Positions 1-11,645 of a stretch of 64,000 nucleotides of DNA are shown one piece after another (position 1 is the first letter of the stretch; each line of letters begins with the position of its first letter). Source of the stretch: Cynocephalus volans (lineage: Eukaryota > Chordata > Mammalia > Dermoptera > Cynocephalidae); assembly GCF_027409185.1 (NCBI RefSeq), contig NC_084468.1, positions 53,197,001 through 53,261,000 of the forward strand, in the 5' to 3' direction. The position numbers and the translations under genes were made by a program. The notes under the pieces were generated by a model. It was not told the origin of the DNA and did no database searches. It saw only the letters and a program-made list of their open reading frames with translations.

Positions 1-498
1 ATTATGAGGGATTGCCTGATGTGATTATGGAGCTAAGAAGTCCCATGATTTGCTGTCTTCAAGCTAGATGTCTGTCTAGGAAATCAGTGGAGTAGTTCCA
101 GATCAAGTCTAAAGGCCTAAAAGCCAGTGGTCCACCAGTCTGAGTTTAAGTTGGAAAGCCCGAAGACCTGAGGGGGAAGTGGGGTGGCAATGGTGTAAGT
201 CCCAGTGCAGGTCCAAAGGCCTAAGAGCCAGGAGTGCTGATGTCCGAGAACACGAGAACATGTATGGCCCAGCTCAAGAAGAGTGAGCCAATTTGCTTTT
301 CCTCTATCTTTTGTTCTCTTCGGGCCCTGGACAGGTCGGATGATAATACCCACATGGGTGAGAACCATCTTCTTTACTCAGTCTATGGAATCAAATGCTA
401 ATCTCTTTCAGAAACACTTTCACAGACACACCCAGAAATAACGTTTCATCCGTTATCTGGGTACGCTGTAGCCCAAATAGAATTAGACTCATACTATC
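1..498 (-). mobile_element. Ancient LTR-like interspersed repeat, antisense
   Basis: The reverse complement reads like a common old mammalian repeat that opens with a TGATGGTTAATTTT-like start, then a section about a two-step 'gggtgtttctgtgag' motif and a 'tttactcagtct' block. Here these appear as 'ttactcagtct' near 375 and 'cagacacacccagaaata' near 422, ending at about 498. I recognise the repeat type but cannot assign the family name. The left edge runs off the window. Short open frames inside it are chance. Confidence 0.5.
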
Positions 499-959
499 AC
501 CTTGAGGCAAGAGTTCAAGCCTTTTATTCCCCATGTAAAATCATTATTAGATTTAAGCTGTCCCAGTATGTAAGAGCATAGCCCTACAGTCTCCTGGTCA
601 GCTGAAAGCAATCTCCAGGGAAGATATAAGCTATTAGTAGCAAAAACGAACATTGTACATGGTACAATGAACATGTACATTGTCCCATATATCTGTGTGG
701 AGGTAGCAGCAGTGTGCTCTACAGTCCACTGCTTGTATCGCTCAGATTCATGTGCTCACGTGTTTACTCCATACAGGCAGGAATATTATAATGTATGTTT
801 TAATGTATATTATATTAATTTAATATTATGTAATATTAATGCAATATTATGTACTTGCAATATCTACATATATACTATATGTAAAATATATATAGTAGAA
901 AAAGGATCTATATAAATTTTTTTTATGTATTTTATGATTTACTGAGAGATGTGGGTTAA
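499..959. other. No gene; AT-rich tract
   Basis: No gene or clear repeat. From about 780 to 900 the sequence is a run of alternating TA-rich words (ATATTA, TATATA) of low complexity. The two short reading frames here have no family resemblance that I can see. Confidence 0.5.
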
Positions 960-2750
960 AATCTGATTATGATTTATTATTTTTCTTGTAGCTTTGTTGA
1001 TGTATTAATTTATATGTTTTGAAGTTTAATTATTAAGTGCATAAAAATTTAGAATTTTCACAGCTTTCTTGTGAGTTTTTTCTCAGTAAAACTTTATACC
1101 TTCATATAATTTTTTTCTTATCTTGATAGAGCTACAGTAGCTTTGTTTTGCTTAGAGTTTGCAAGACAGCATTTTTAATTTACTTAAATAATTTTTGTTT
1201 ACACTTCAGTTGTGTACCTTGTAAATAACATGAAAAGCTGAATTTAAATTGTTTTATGCATACTGGCAATCTTTCTTTCTTTACTTTTTAATGAGATCAT
1301 TAATTTATTTACATTTAAGGTAATTATTATGTGTTTAAATTTACCATCTTAATAGTTATTTTTTCTTTGCCTCACCTGTTCTACAGTTATTTATTTAATA
1401 TTTTCCTTTGGATTTATATTTCATGAGGATTAATCCATTTCCCCTTCTACAAACCTATTAGTTATACAATATTTTATTATTTATTTAGTGATTAACATAG
1501 ACATTATATTAAACATTTTTAAGTTATCAAAGTCCAATATAAATGTAATATTTTTCTCCTTCTATGCAAGCAAAGACTTAGAACATTTTAACTTAACTAC
1601 TTTCTCTTTCAATTTTTATGCTCTTGTTATGTATTTTAACTCTCTGTATTTTAAAACTGAAAAGATATTAATAGTGCTCTCATATTCATATAGTACTCAA
1701 TAGTTATTGAATTTGACCACACTTTTACTCTTTCTTGATTATTTATTCTTTTCTGTATCTCTAAGCTAAGTCCATCTGGAATTATCTTCTTTACACTTAA
1801 AGGGGATATGGTACATGTTCAGCATTGTCTCACACCTCTCTTATCCTTTCTTTTTCTTTATACTTACTTGTAGGTATTTTATTTTGATATACCTTCCAGT
1901 TCAATTATTTTTTTTGACTATATCTAATCTAATGTTACAATAATCCATTGAGCTATTGTTTTACCTCAGTTATTTTATTTTTCAATTATGTATGGTTTGT
2001 TTATAATTTCTAAATATACATGTTTAAATTCTTAATCATTTCTTTTAACTCTATAAATATATTTAGCATACTTTCAGAATTCTTTCTAATAAATTCATTA
2101 CTAGGTTATCTGTGGAACTATTTCTATTTTCTGCTTTTTTATCATAAATAATGTTGTCGGTTTGAAGTTTTGATTATTTTTGATTTATAGGCAGTCATTA
2201 TATATTAAAGTTGTAGAAATAGTTGAGACCAAGAATAACAGTATATTCCTCCACTGAAGATTTATATTTGCTTCTGAAAAGTAGCTAGGGCAAAGAGAAT
2301 CACTTTTCTGATTTTAACAATTGAGTTCATTTGGAACTTTAGTTCATAGAAGGGACTACCTCCAGTTCCCCTGCCCCCTTGGATCCAAGCCTAAAGAGGC
2401 CTGAGCTCAAATGTACAGCTAGCATCATTATACTGTCCAGATTGCTGCTTAACCTCTTGAAGTCATCTTTTTTGTAATCCACATATGCCCATAGGGATAA
2501 ATAGTGAAAAATGCTGGGTTCTCCTCTCTGTACTCTTTATTCTTCTGGATCTCGGCTATCTAAATTTTTTTTTTCACTTTATTTTTAAGCTTTCTAAAGC
2601 TTTCAGGAGGATAGATTTTATTTTGTTCATATTTCTAGTTGTTCTCAGTAGGGGGATTGCTACAAATTACCTAGTCTGCCTTACTAAAGCAAAAGTCTTT
2701 CTTATTGTTTTAAATCTGTATCAGTGATTCACTAAAACCTCAAATATAAG
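960..2750 (-). mobile_element. Ancient L1 (L1M-type) remnant, antisense
   Basis: The region has the T-rich, A-poor strand bias of antisense L1. Several blocks match the region between ORF2 and ORF1 of old L1M elements, for example around 1,480-1,600 and 1,900-2,170. The same kind of sequence recurs at 11.3-12.7 kb. No frame is open. Boundaries are approximate and the subfamily is not assigned. Confidence 0.45.
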
Positions 2751-3689
2751 GTTTTATGAGTGCGACTAATACTAAATAACAGTTCTATGATGATATTAAT
2801 ATTCTTTTGAAATACCCTCTTGTGGAGAGTAATGTATTATAGCATTAAGCTGTAAAAATAATGCAATTTGGTGACAGATTGTGTGTATTTGTGGGATTTT
2901 GAGTAAAGGTGATGAAAATGTGTTCTGTGATGGTGAACAATTAAGATGTGCCATTAGCAGAGCACATTTCTTCCTCTTTCGAGAATAACCTCCACTCTTC
3001 ATGCCTTGTGAACTTCAAAGGCTCTTCCCACATAACTTATATGAAAGTTCTCAAATTTATTATGTAGAAAGAGTTATTCTGTATGTACTCCTTAGTTCTG
3101 TGCTTTAACTGTCTTTTATTTACTTATTTTAAACATTTATCTTTATTATAGTTACATAAAAAGTGTCTGAAGATGAGGATATATGTCATCCATTTTTATA
3201 ACATTATTAATAGAGCCATACTCTGTTTGTTTAATAAATATATGAATGCTAACTGTATGCATGCAAGAAGACTGGGATGTCGTGCTGATTGCTCTAATCT
3301 CATAATTAGACTTCTAAAATTAAAATATACATCACTTGTCTGAATGTCTGTTTTCTTTTTACTGTATCAAAAATTACTTTCATCATATTCTGGTTACAAA
3401 TATAAATATTAAATGTTCCCATTCAACTGTTTTTTGAACAAGGCTTTGTTCCCAATCATGTATCACAGAAATATTGGAAACATTTTTTCTATCCCCTGCT
3501 AGGGTAATCATAATAGATTTGTAACTCTTGCTCTTGTTTTGATAAGAAATCTTAGGAATAATAATAAAAAAACTCACACAGAAAAAAATGTCAAATGTAG
3601 CAACACCCCTCCCCCCTGCCCCCACACACATACCCTTATCTAGGATATAGTTTTGTGTAGGTGTTAGAAGTGCAGGTTTGGTAATCAGA
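2751..3689. other. No gene recognised
   Basis: No recognisable gene or repeat. A short C-rich patch followed by ACACA lies at 3,605-3,630. Confidence 0.5.
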
Positions 3690-3830
3690 AATATGTGGGT
3701 TTATATTTTAGCTATGTAAATTTCTTTGAGGAAGTTGTCTCACTATGTAGACCTACCTTTTCTTATCTACAATAAGGGATTAATTACAGTGTCTATCATA
3801 TATTGCATATGGTTATTGTCAGGTTGAAGT
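3690..3830 (+). repeat. MIR-type SINE relic
   Basis: The order of blocks follows the MIR core: a diverged 'tgtgtgacctt' part, then a 'ctcactatgtagacctacctttt' and 'tatctacaataaggg' part corresponding to the usual 'cctcatctgtaaaatggg'. Strongly diverged, so ancient. Confidence 0.4.
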
Positions 3831-4689
3831 CAATATACAGGTAGCATTCTTACTAGAGATGCTAACATGATGTAAACACTTAATACACGCATGTCTTTAA
3901 AAAAATTTAGCTTAATTTCCAGATCTATTTCTTCCTCAATAAGCTCCCAGCCTGGATTTGAATGTCTTCTTGATATATGCGAGAGGCCCAATCGGTTTAA
4001 GGAATCACTTCTGTTCTGTCTTTGTTGTGCTCTCAATTTACACTGATAATAGCCAAGATCAGAAGAGTTATCATGACATTCATCAGTCTACTATCAGTAT
4101 TTTACTGTGGTGGGAAAGTGTTTAAGTGACAAATTAGATCAGCTCCGCATTGACCTGAGATTATAAATAGTTCTTCAAAGCCTGCAGTTTAAAAACTACT
4201 GTGAGATCGGAATGAGAGGAAATGATCTTGCAAAGTACCACATTTCAATCCAAGTGTTATAAAGTGAACTACTTCAATTCTCCTTTAATGTATTTTTTTA
4301 GCAAACATTTTTAGAGATTACTATTCTTCAAGTTTTATGAAAAGCATCAGTCTGACAAAAACGAAGATGACACCATCCTTGCATTCAAGGAACCACATTA
4401 CCATTTAATGTACATTAAAAACTCATTGATCAAACATTTAGAAAAACTGCCTCCATATGGTATTGTCATAGTAAATATGAAAGCTAGTTTCTCTTTCCAT
4501 ACTAAAAATATATTTTTTTCTACTCCAAATCAGCGGTTGCTTGAAATTCACTTAGGGTAGATAGCATAGTTTTGTACCCGTTAGTGTGCTGGATATTTTT
4601 ATAGAAAAAATGTCTTGGAAGACAGAGATATTGTCTCTTTCTGGCGCATAAGGCAGGCATGCTTACTTCATTACAAAAGATTCACATAC

Positions 4690-5065
4690 CCCAAGCTCAG
4701 AGTTCCTCTCCTTTAGTGGAATACATCGTGTTCAGAAGTTTTGTCTAACTCTCTTTGCATGGCTCTGGGCATTGGGGCTTTAAGAATTGGTCAAAGGCTG
4801 CTGCTCTGACTACTGCTATTGCCAAGAGCAATAATGTCTCCTGTCAGCATCCAGAAAACTGTGGCAGACTAGCATGTCAGCTTACACATAGAGTAAACTC
4901 CCAAGCTCTTCGGAGTTCTTGATGCCAACATTTTGACAATGTCCGATTCTTCATTTTCAAACACACAATTTACAGTTATGGTGGTTGCTCCTCCTACATC
5001 TTTCCTAAGGTCGTTCTCAAGGTAAAAACTTCTAGGTAAGAATGTGGGTTCCAGAGCTAGTCTGC
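4690..5065 (+). repeat. Unnamed ancient repeat, copy A (pairs with 27.0 kb)
   Basis: The stretch shares an ordered series of words with 27,010-27,330: 'aaactgtggcag', a 'gtaaa' plus 'ccaag' block, 'ctcttg/gttcttg', and upstream 'ttgcat..c..gggc' and 'aagaa.tggt' words. This looks like two copies of one old LTR or DNA repeat inserted in the same orientation. I cannot name the family. A short antisense reading frame here has no recognisable product. Confidence 0.45.
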
Positions 5066-5087
5066 CCACATCAGATTTTTATTCTCC

Positions 5088-5185
5088 ATTGGCAAGTTTA
5101 TTTATCTTGGAAAAGTTATATAATATTCCTTTTCCTCAGTTTTGTTGTCTAAAAAAGGGGCTATAATAATTTTCTTCACATTGTT
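5088..5185 (+). repeat. MIR-type SINE relic
   Basis: A block like 'ggaaaagttatataatattccttttcctcagttt' with the following 'gtctaaaaaagggg' corresponds to the conserved MIR core ('cctcagtttcctcatctgtaaaatggg'). It ends close to the later L1 insertion. Confidence 0.4.
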
Positions 5186-5211
5186 ATGTGATAATCAAAT
5201 ACAGATTTGTT

Positions 5212-5227
5212 AGAATAGTTTCTGGCC
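5212..5227 (+). repeat. 16-bp target-site duplication, left copy
   Basis: The 16 bases agaatagtttctggcc recur exactly at 6,276-6,291 and enclose the L1 fragment. The top-strand junction 'gtt|agaat' fits the L1 endonuclease preference for TT|AAAA-like sites. Confidence 0.9.
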
Positions 5228-5765
5228 AAGGAAAAGTAAACAAATGGTATTATATCAAACTAAAAAGCTTCTGCACAGCAAAAGAAACAATTAACAGAGT
5301 TAAAAGACAACCAACAGCGTGGGAGAAAATATTTGCAAAATATACATCTGACAAAGGATTAATATCCAGAGTACACAAGGAACTCAAACAACTTTCCAAG
5401 AAAAAAAACAAGCAACCCAATTAAAAAATGGGCAAAAGAGCTAAATAGGCATTTCTCTAAGGAAGATGTACGAATGGCCAACAGACATATGAAAAAATGC
5501 TCAACATCACTCAGAATTTGGGAAATGCAAATCAAAACCACACTGAGATACCGTCTCACCCCAGTTAGGATGGCTAATATCCAAAAGACTCTGAATGGTA
5601 AATGCTGGCGAGGTTGCAGAGAAAAAGGAGCTCTCATACATTGTTGGTGGGACTGCAAAATGGTGCAGCCTCTATGGAAAATGGTATGGAGGTTCCTCAA
5701 ACAATTGCAGATAGATCTACCATATGACCCAGCTATCCCACTGCTGGGAATATACCCAGAGGAAT
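5228..5765 (+). pseudogene. L1 ORF2 C-terminal fragment, frameshifted
   Basis: ORF2 protein in an active L1 is the endonuclease/reverse transcriptase that primes and copies L1 RNA at the target. Only the region after the reverse transcriptase remains: the cysteine-rich C-terminal segment with CWRGC and HCWWDC. A frameshift around 5,420 separates two open pieces, and a stop ends the second at 5,767. The endonuclease and reverse transcriptase domains are missing, so it has no activity. Confidence 0.85.
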
Positions 5766-6159
5766 AGAAATTATCAAGTTGAAGGTATTCTTGTTCTCCA
5801 GTGTTCATTGCAGCACTCTTTACAATAGCTAAGAGTTGGAACCAGCCCAAATGTCCATCATCAAATAAGTGGATACGGAAAATGTGTTACATCTACATAA
5901 TGGAATACTACTCAGCTATAAAAAAAGAATGAAATACTGCCATTTGCAACAACATGGATGGACCTAGAGAGAATTATATTAAGTGAAACAAGTCAGGCAC
6001 AGAAAGAGAAATACCACATGTTCTCACTTATTTGTGGGAGCTAAAAATAAATAAATATATAAATCAAACAAACAAACAAAAAAACGGGGTGGGATGGGGG
6101 CAAGAAGACATAACAATTACAATTCCTTGAAATTGATATGACAAGCAAACGGAAAGGAC

Positions 6160-6202
6160 ATTGTTGGGAGGGAGTTGGGAGAGGGAGGTGGGAGGGAGGT
6201 TT
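6160..6202 (+). other. G-rich polypurine tract of L1 3' UTR (G-quadruplex motif)
   Basis: Several GGG runs separated by one to four bases (gttgggaggg...tgggagggagg) lie in the 3' UTR of the L1 copy. The same motif occurs on the minus strand at about 54,368-54,400 in the second copy. L1 3' UTRs of many mammals carry such a tract. Confidence 0.65.
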
Positions 6203-6275
6203 CGGTAATTGGCCACAATAATCAACCACATTATATATTGACAAAATAAAATAAAATAAAATATTTTTTTAAAAA

Positions 6276-6291
6276 AGAATAGTTTCTGGCC
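6276..6291 (+). repeat. 16-bp target-site duplication, right copy
   Basis: Exact copy of 5,212-5,227, directly after the A-rich tail of the L1. Confidence 0.9.
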
Positions 6292-6419
6292 CATAATAAG
6301 TGCTATATAATTGTCAACAGTTATTCATTTCTTTCTATAGGTAACCAATATTTTGAATTTGCTCTTTCATGCATGTTTTATATATTGCTAATTATGTATG
6401 TAATCATAAAATAAACAGC

Positions 6420-6885
6420 ATTGTTTTGTCTATTTTCAAAGTTTGTAAAGTTTTATTCTGTATATAATTTATATAAATGGCCATCATTCTCTAATTTTTT
6501 ATTAAGCATTATGTTTTTGAGATTTATGTAGGTTCATAAATATTATTTAGTTTATTCATTTAGTTGCTGTGCAGTATAGTATTATATTTGATGAATATAA
6601 TACAATTTATTCAGTTTTATATTGGAGAACATTTAAATTGAAGACAATTTTTTGATATTAGAAACTATACTGCAGGCAAATTGTTGCACATGTTTCTTCA
6701 TATGGAAAGATTTGTAATATTTTTCCATTCTATTTTTCCATGAACTTTTTGAAGCACCCTTGTGTATAGGGTTGAGAATTCTCTAAGACATCAATCTAGT
6801 CACAAAATTGCTGAAATATATGTGTGTATACATCTTTGACATTACTAGATACTGACAAATTGTTCTTGTGCTTTATATAATATGC
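6420..6885 (-). mobile_element. Ancient L1 ORF2 remnant, antisense
   Basis: Blocks such as 'gttgctgtgcagtatagtattatatttgatgaatat' and 'attcagttttatattggagaacattt' match, in order, the antisense end of ORF2 of old L1M elements ('actccattgtatgaatataccacaattta...'). It is interrupted at about 6,690-6,762 by a MITE fragment, after which 'agatactgacaaattgtt' continues the L1. Confidence 0.5.
6690..6762. mobile_element. Mariner-like MITE copy 1 (left arm degraded)
   Basis: The right arm 'tccatgaactttttgaag' is well kept and is followed by 'caccctt'. The interior 'ggaaag...tctatttttcc' matches the other copies. The outer left arm is eroded. It belongs to the palindromic family seen best at 50,335-50,412. 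Confidence 0.6.
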
Positions 6886-7429
6886 TAAGCAAAACAACCA
6901 TAGTCAATGTGTTTTCTTTTTACTCGATTTCATAATAGAGGCTAAGAAAAACAAATGTTTGTTTTTCTAGCATTATAGCTAAGCAAGATTATATGAAATA
7001 GTTATAGCTACTAAGATGTAAGAGAGTCTATAGGGGCTTCTTAATCTATTTTTTTTTTTTCGTTTGTCATGAGAAATATAGGAGTAGTTGGTGGCACCTC
7101 CTTTCTTGGTGTTGCCTGATCTTGCAGACCCATCTTTATGCTCTTAAGACACTGAACATGAGGACAAAAAGCTGACATGCTACATGTGATGAAATGGAAA
7201 GATAGAAAATGGTTGATTGTTAAAGGCATCTTTGAACAGTTGGACTAATCACATTAATAGCTACCTGATGAGCTTCTTGTGGTATAAGAAAGAATAAATC
7301 TCTTTCTCCCACAAGTTTTCATTTTAAAAAAGTCAAATCTATAGAAAAGTAAAAACAATAATGTATATACAAAGACATGTATATAATCATATATTGTGGC
7401 TAAAACCTAGGTACGTAATTTTTTTTTCA

Positions 7430-8105
7430 GTTTTGCCAAATTTGCTTGCTATCTCACTCATGCTCTGTCTGCACATGTGCTTTTGCATGCACACACACAC
7501 GTGAACATACTTATTATTATTATGGAATATTTGAAAGTAAATTTCAGATATTATGACCCTTTACTCCTAGCACTTCAGTATTTATTTTCAAGAAATATGG
7601 ACATTTCTTGAATGACCACAACATTGTTACAATACCTGAACAATTTAATGTTACTGAGTAGCATTGTCTAATGCATTGACTATATTCAAATTTCTCCAGT
7701 TTATCTCCAAATATCCTTTATTACTATTTTTTTCAGGTATTTAATGAAAGGACATTGATTACATTTGGTTGGCATGTTCCTTCAGTCTCTTTAAATCTAG
7801 AACAGTCCTCATACTTTTAAAATATTTCATAACATTGATCATTTTGAGCATGTTTGTCAAGTGCCCTTTGAAAATGTCACAAAATCTGCCTTTGTCTTAT
7901 TACTTATTTTGGTTAGATTCATATTAAATATATTTGGCAAGAATACACAATGGGAGATGTGTACTTCCCATTGTGTTGCATCAGAAGCATGTGTCTATTT
8001 GTTCTGCTAGAGGAAATGTTAAGTTTATTCAATTGGCCAAAATATCAGATATGTTTTTTTCAGTTTTTAATATATTACCTACAATGTGATATTTTATTAC
8101 CATGT
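7430..8105 (-). mobile_element. Ancient L1 3'-region relic, probable
   Basis: The stretch resembles the antisense 3' region of old L1M elements: the 'ccattgtgttgcatcagaagca' and 'gttagattcatattaaatat..tttggcaagaat' blocks match remembered consensus words ('cattgcatcatatcagg', 'attagattcaggttatgcatttttggcaggaat'). Heavily diverged; subfamily not assigned. Confidence 0.4.
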
Positions 8106-8389
8106 AAATATTCTCATCCCTAATCATTATTTAACTTTATTGAGATATAACTCACATATCATAAAATTCATCTGAGTATATAGTTTGATAGTTTTTACAA
8201 TATTCATAGATATGTGCATTGATGACCATAGTCAACTTTAAAATATTTTTATCACCTTGAAAGAAACCCATACCTTTTAGCTGCCACTCTCAATTTCCCC
8301 CTGCCCCTTATCAAGATTCAACCATGTTGTAGCATGTAACAGTGTTACATGTTGTAGCACGTAACATTCCTATTTATGGCTGACTAATG

Positions 8390-8730
8390 TTATGTTGTCT
8401 GAGCATACCACATATTTTTAGCCACTCGTCCATTGATAGACATTTGGGTTGTTTCTACTTTTTGACTGTTGTGAATAATTCTGCTATAAACATTCTTGTA
8501 CAAGTTTCCGTGTGGACATAATGTTTTCATTTCTCTTGGGTGTACACCTAGGAGTAGAATTGCTAGGTCATACGTTAATTCTGCGTTTATATTTTTTGAG
8601 CAACTGCCGAACTGTTTTTTCACAGCAACTGTGAAATGGACATTTCTACAGCAGTGGATGAGAGTTAGTTCCAATTTCTCTACATTTTTGACAAGACTTA
8701 TTTTCTTTTTTGTTGTTGTTATTGCCATCC
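8390..8730 (-). pseudogene. L1 ORF2 C-terminal relic
   Basis: An open stretch on the minus strand translates to the end of L1 ORF2, including a diverged LTYDLAILLLGVHPREMK block and a HNSQKVETTQMSINGRVAKN block. It has no start of its own and lacks the catalytic domains. The complementary frame on the plus strand at 8,496-8,747 is a shadow. Confidence 0.7.
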
Positions 8731-9643
8731 TAGTGGGTATGAAGTGATATCACATTGTGGTTTTTATTTGATTTGCCTTTCCCTGATGACTAATGATTTT
8801 GAGAATCTTTTCATGGGTTCATAGGTCATTTGTGTATCCTCCTAGGAGAAATGTGTATTCAGATCCTTTGTAGATTTTAAAAATTAGTTTATTTGTCTTT
8901 TTATTATTGAGTTGTAAGACTATATATTCTAGATGCAATTCTCTTATCATGTATATAATTTGTAATTATTTTATTTTGTGTTTGTCTTTTCTATTTCTTG
9001 ATGGTGTCCTTTGAAGAACAGAAGTTTTCATTTTGATAAAATCCAAAAAGTCTATTTTTTTGTTGTTATTGTTCATGCTTTTGGTGTTATATTTAAAAAT
9101 TTAAGAATTTACTCCTAAATCCAACATCGTAAAGATTTATCCCTGTGTTGTTGCTTAAGGTTATAGATTTGGCTCTTACATTTGGGTCTTTGATATTTTG
9201 AGTTAATTTTTTTATATTGAGGGCTTAATGTATTTTTTTTTTTATGTGACCATTCAGTTGTCACAGCAACACTCACTGAAAAGCCTCTTCTTTCCTCTTT
9301 AAATGGTGTAGACATGCTTCTAAAAATTAGTTGACCATAGACACATGGTTTTATTTCTGCACTCTGAATTCTATTCTATTGATCTATATGTCTTTCCTTA
9401 TGACACTACCACACTGCCTTGATTACTGCTGCTTTGTAGCAAGTTTTGAACTTGGGAAGTCTTTGTTCTTTTTCAAAATTATTTTGGCTATTCTGGGTCT
9501 CTTGCCATTCTATATGAATTTAGAATCAACTTATCAATTTCTACAAAGTCATCTAGAATTCTTATTGGGATCTTAGATGAACTTTATGAGTGTATTCATC
9601 TAACAATAATAAGTCTTCTAATTCATGAACCTAGGATGTCTTG

Positions 9644-9880
9644 CTATTGAATTAGATTTTCCTTAATTTCTTTCACAATGTTTTTTAGTTTGCAGAATGT
9701 AGGTTTTTCACATTTAAAAATATTAGTTTCAAGAATTTTATTGTTTTTGAATTTTATTGTTATTGTAGATAAAATTGTTTTCTTAATTTCATTTTTGGGT
9801 TGTTCATTGCGAGTGTATAAAAACACAATTGATTTTTGTATACTAATCTTGTATCCTGCAACCTCATTTACCTCATTCAT
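9644..9880 (-). pseudogene. L1 ORF2 reverse-transcriptase relic
   Basis: The minus-strand frame carries NEVAGYKISIQKSIVFLYT followed by NEQPKNEIKKT, the segment directly after the reverse transcriptase active site in L1 ORF2. The active-site motif itself lies upstream, near 10,060, across the SINE insertion. Confidence 0.75.
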
Positions 9881-9881
9881 T

Positions 9882-9993
9882 CTTTTTGTTTGTTTGTTCT
9901 GTTTTCGGCAGCTGGCCTGTGTAGGGATCCAGACCCTTGAACTAAGGTATTATAACACTGCACTGTAACCAACTGAGCTAACCAGGCAACTCT
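9882..9993 (-). mobile_element. tRNA-derived SINE, antisense
   Basis: On the minus strand the element starts near 9,990 and shows a tRNA A box (tagctcagttgg, 9,969-9,980), an anticodon-loop-like 'gttataata' and a B box (gggtctggatccc, about 9,923-9,936). It ends in an A-rich tail of AACAAACAAACAAA type at 9,883-9,900. Near-identical 12-bp flanks, acctcattcatt (9,870-9,881) and accttattcatt (9,994-10,005), are the target-site duplication. It sits inside the ancient L1. The form recalls tRNA-Ile-like SINEs that I associate with colugos; bats carry similar ones. Confidence 0.8.
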
Positions 9994-11529
9994 ACCTTAT
10001 TCATTTTAATAGTTGTTTCATGGATTCATTAGGATATGCTATATACAAGATAATATCATCTGTAAACACAGATAATTTTATTTCTTTCATTCCAATCTGT
10101 ATATCTTTTCTTTTATTTCTTATCCAACTGCCCTGACCAGAACGTCCAGTGCAATATTAAATAGAAGTGATGAGTTCAAAATCCTTGTCTTTTTCCAGAT
10201 TTTAGGAAAAAAGCAGCCAGTCTTTTGATATTAAATATGATCTTAACTGTGGGTTTTTTATAAATCCACTCTATCAGGTTAAGGAAGTTTCCTTCTATTT
10301 CTAGGTTGTTGAGTGTTTTTATCAGAATATGGGGGTGAATTTTGTCAAATGTTTTTCTACATCTCTTGAGATAAACATGTAATTTTTGTTTTTGTTCTAT
10401 TAATATAATGTATTACATTAATTGATTTTTGAATGTTAAGTTTTGGTGTGTTGTGTTCTATTTTTACTTATCTTTAAAGTGTTTTCAGAATTCCCTCTTT
10501 TTATTTTTTCACCCTTTGGTTATTTAGAAATGTATTATATAATTATATTTGTGAGTTTGTCAAATTGTTTTTCTGTTATTGATTTCTAATTTCCCTTCAA
10601 TGTTTGAAGAATATGCTTCATATTACTATTTCCACTCTTCTAAATTTATTGAGGTTTGCTTAATGGGCTAGCATATGGTCTATCCTGGAAGATGCTCCAT
10701 ATACACTTAAGAAAAAAATATATTTTTATATTTTGTTGTGGTTGGAGGTAGTGGGTTATAGATATGTTAGGGCTAGTTTGCTTAAGGTTTCTATTTCCTT
10801 GTTAATCTTTTGCCTAGTTGTTCTATTCATTATGGAAAGTGGGACATTGGAGTCTCTATTCTTGTTAAATCATTTCACTCTTTATATTTGTCAGTTTTGC
10901 TTCATGTATTTTGGTACTCTCTCATCAGGTGTATATATGTTTATAACTGTTTTATTTGTCTGATATTTATCATTATAAAATGTCTCTTTACCTAATAGTG
11001 TTTTTTATTTTAAATTTTATTTTGTGTAATATTAGTGTAGGTGATATAGTTTCCTGTCATTTCTGTTTGCACAATACATATTTTTTCCATTTATTTTCAA
11101 TTTATTTGGATCTTTGAATCTAAAGTGTCTCTTCTGAAGAAAACATATGGTTGGATTTTGTCTTAGTTCAGTCTGACAATCTCTGCCTTCCGATTGATTT
11201 GTCTAACCCATTCACATTTAATGTTATTATTGATATATTTGGATCTATATTTGACATTTTAATTTTGCTTTTCTATGTGTTTTATATCTTTTTCATACCT
11301 CTATTTGTTCTTACTGCTTTCTTTTGCATTAAGTAAATATTTATAGCATTTAAATACCTTTAACAATTTTTTCTTCATTTAAAAAAAAATTTTTTTTAGT
11401 GGTACTCTAAGACTTATCGATATATTAATGTATCTGCATCAAATTTAAATTTATACTGAATTCTGGTAACATATAGAAACCACTACTATATAGTTCTATT
11501 TTCTTTTCCCATTATTTTATATTATAGAA

Positions 11530-11645
11530 ATGCACATTGCATTTAATAAATGTGATACATATTAATACACTTAGTAATGTATTAATATATTTAGTAAATG
11601 TAATACATATTAATACGTTTAATAAATGTAATAATAATAATGTCA
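11530..11645. repeat. AT-rich tandem repeat, about three imperfect units
   Basis: Words of the form 'acatattaatac' and 'tttaGtaaatgtaat' recur: 'tttaataaatgtgatacatattaatac', a shorter middle unit, and 'tttagtaaatgtaatacatattaatac', then 'tttaataaatgtaat'. Probably local expansion within the ancient L1. Confidence 0.6.

Larger units (their letters stand above)
5228..6275 (+). mobile_element. 5'-truncated L1 insertion, lineage-specific family
   Basis: This is the last ~1 kb of an L1: the C-terminal part of ORF2, the 3' UTR and an A-rich tail (AAATAAAATAAAAT then A-run). The ORF2 part shows the [50 protein letters not shown] and [14 protein letters not shown] blocks in order, with a frameshift near 5,420 and a stop after GIYPEE. 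The 3' UTR carries a G-rich polypurine run at about 6,160-6,202. Exact 16-bp duplications on both sides define the insertion. The 3' end matches that of the nearly full-length copy at 54.3 kb, so both belong to one family. Confidence 0.9.

Noticed and set aside
117..368. 83-residue reading frame on the minus strand
   Set aside because: Lies in an LTR-like repeat and has no domain or codon pattern suggesting a gene.
9895..9990. Functional tRNA gene
   Set aside because: The tRNA-like part is diverged, has an A-rich tail and target-site duplications and cannot fold to a full cloverleaf by eye; it is a SINE.
11530..11645. CRISPR-like array
   Set aside because: Units are adjacent and AT-rich with no spacers; this is a local tandem repeat in mammalian L1 sequence.
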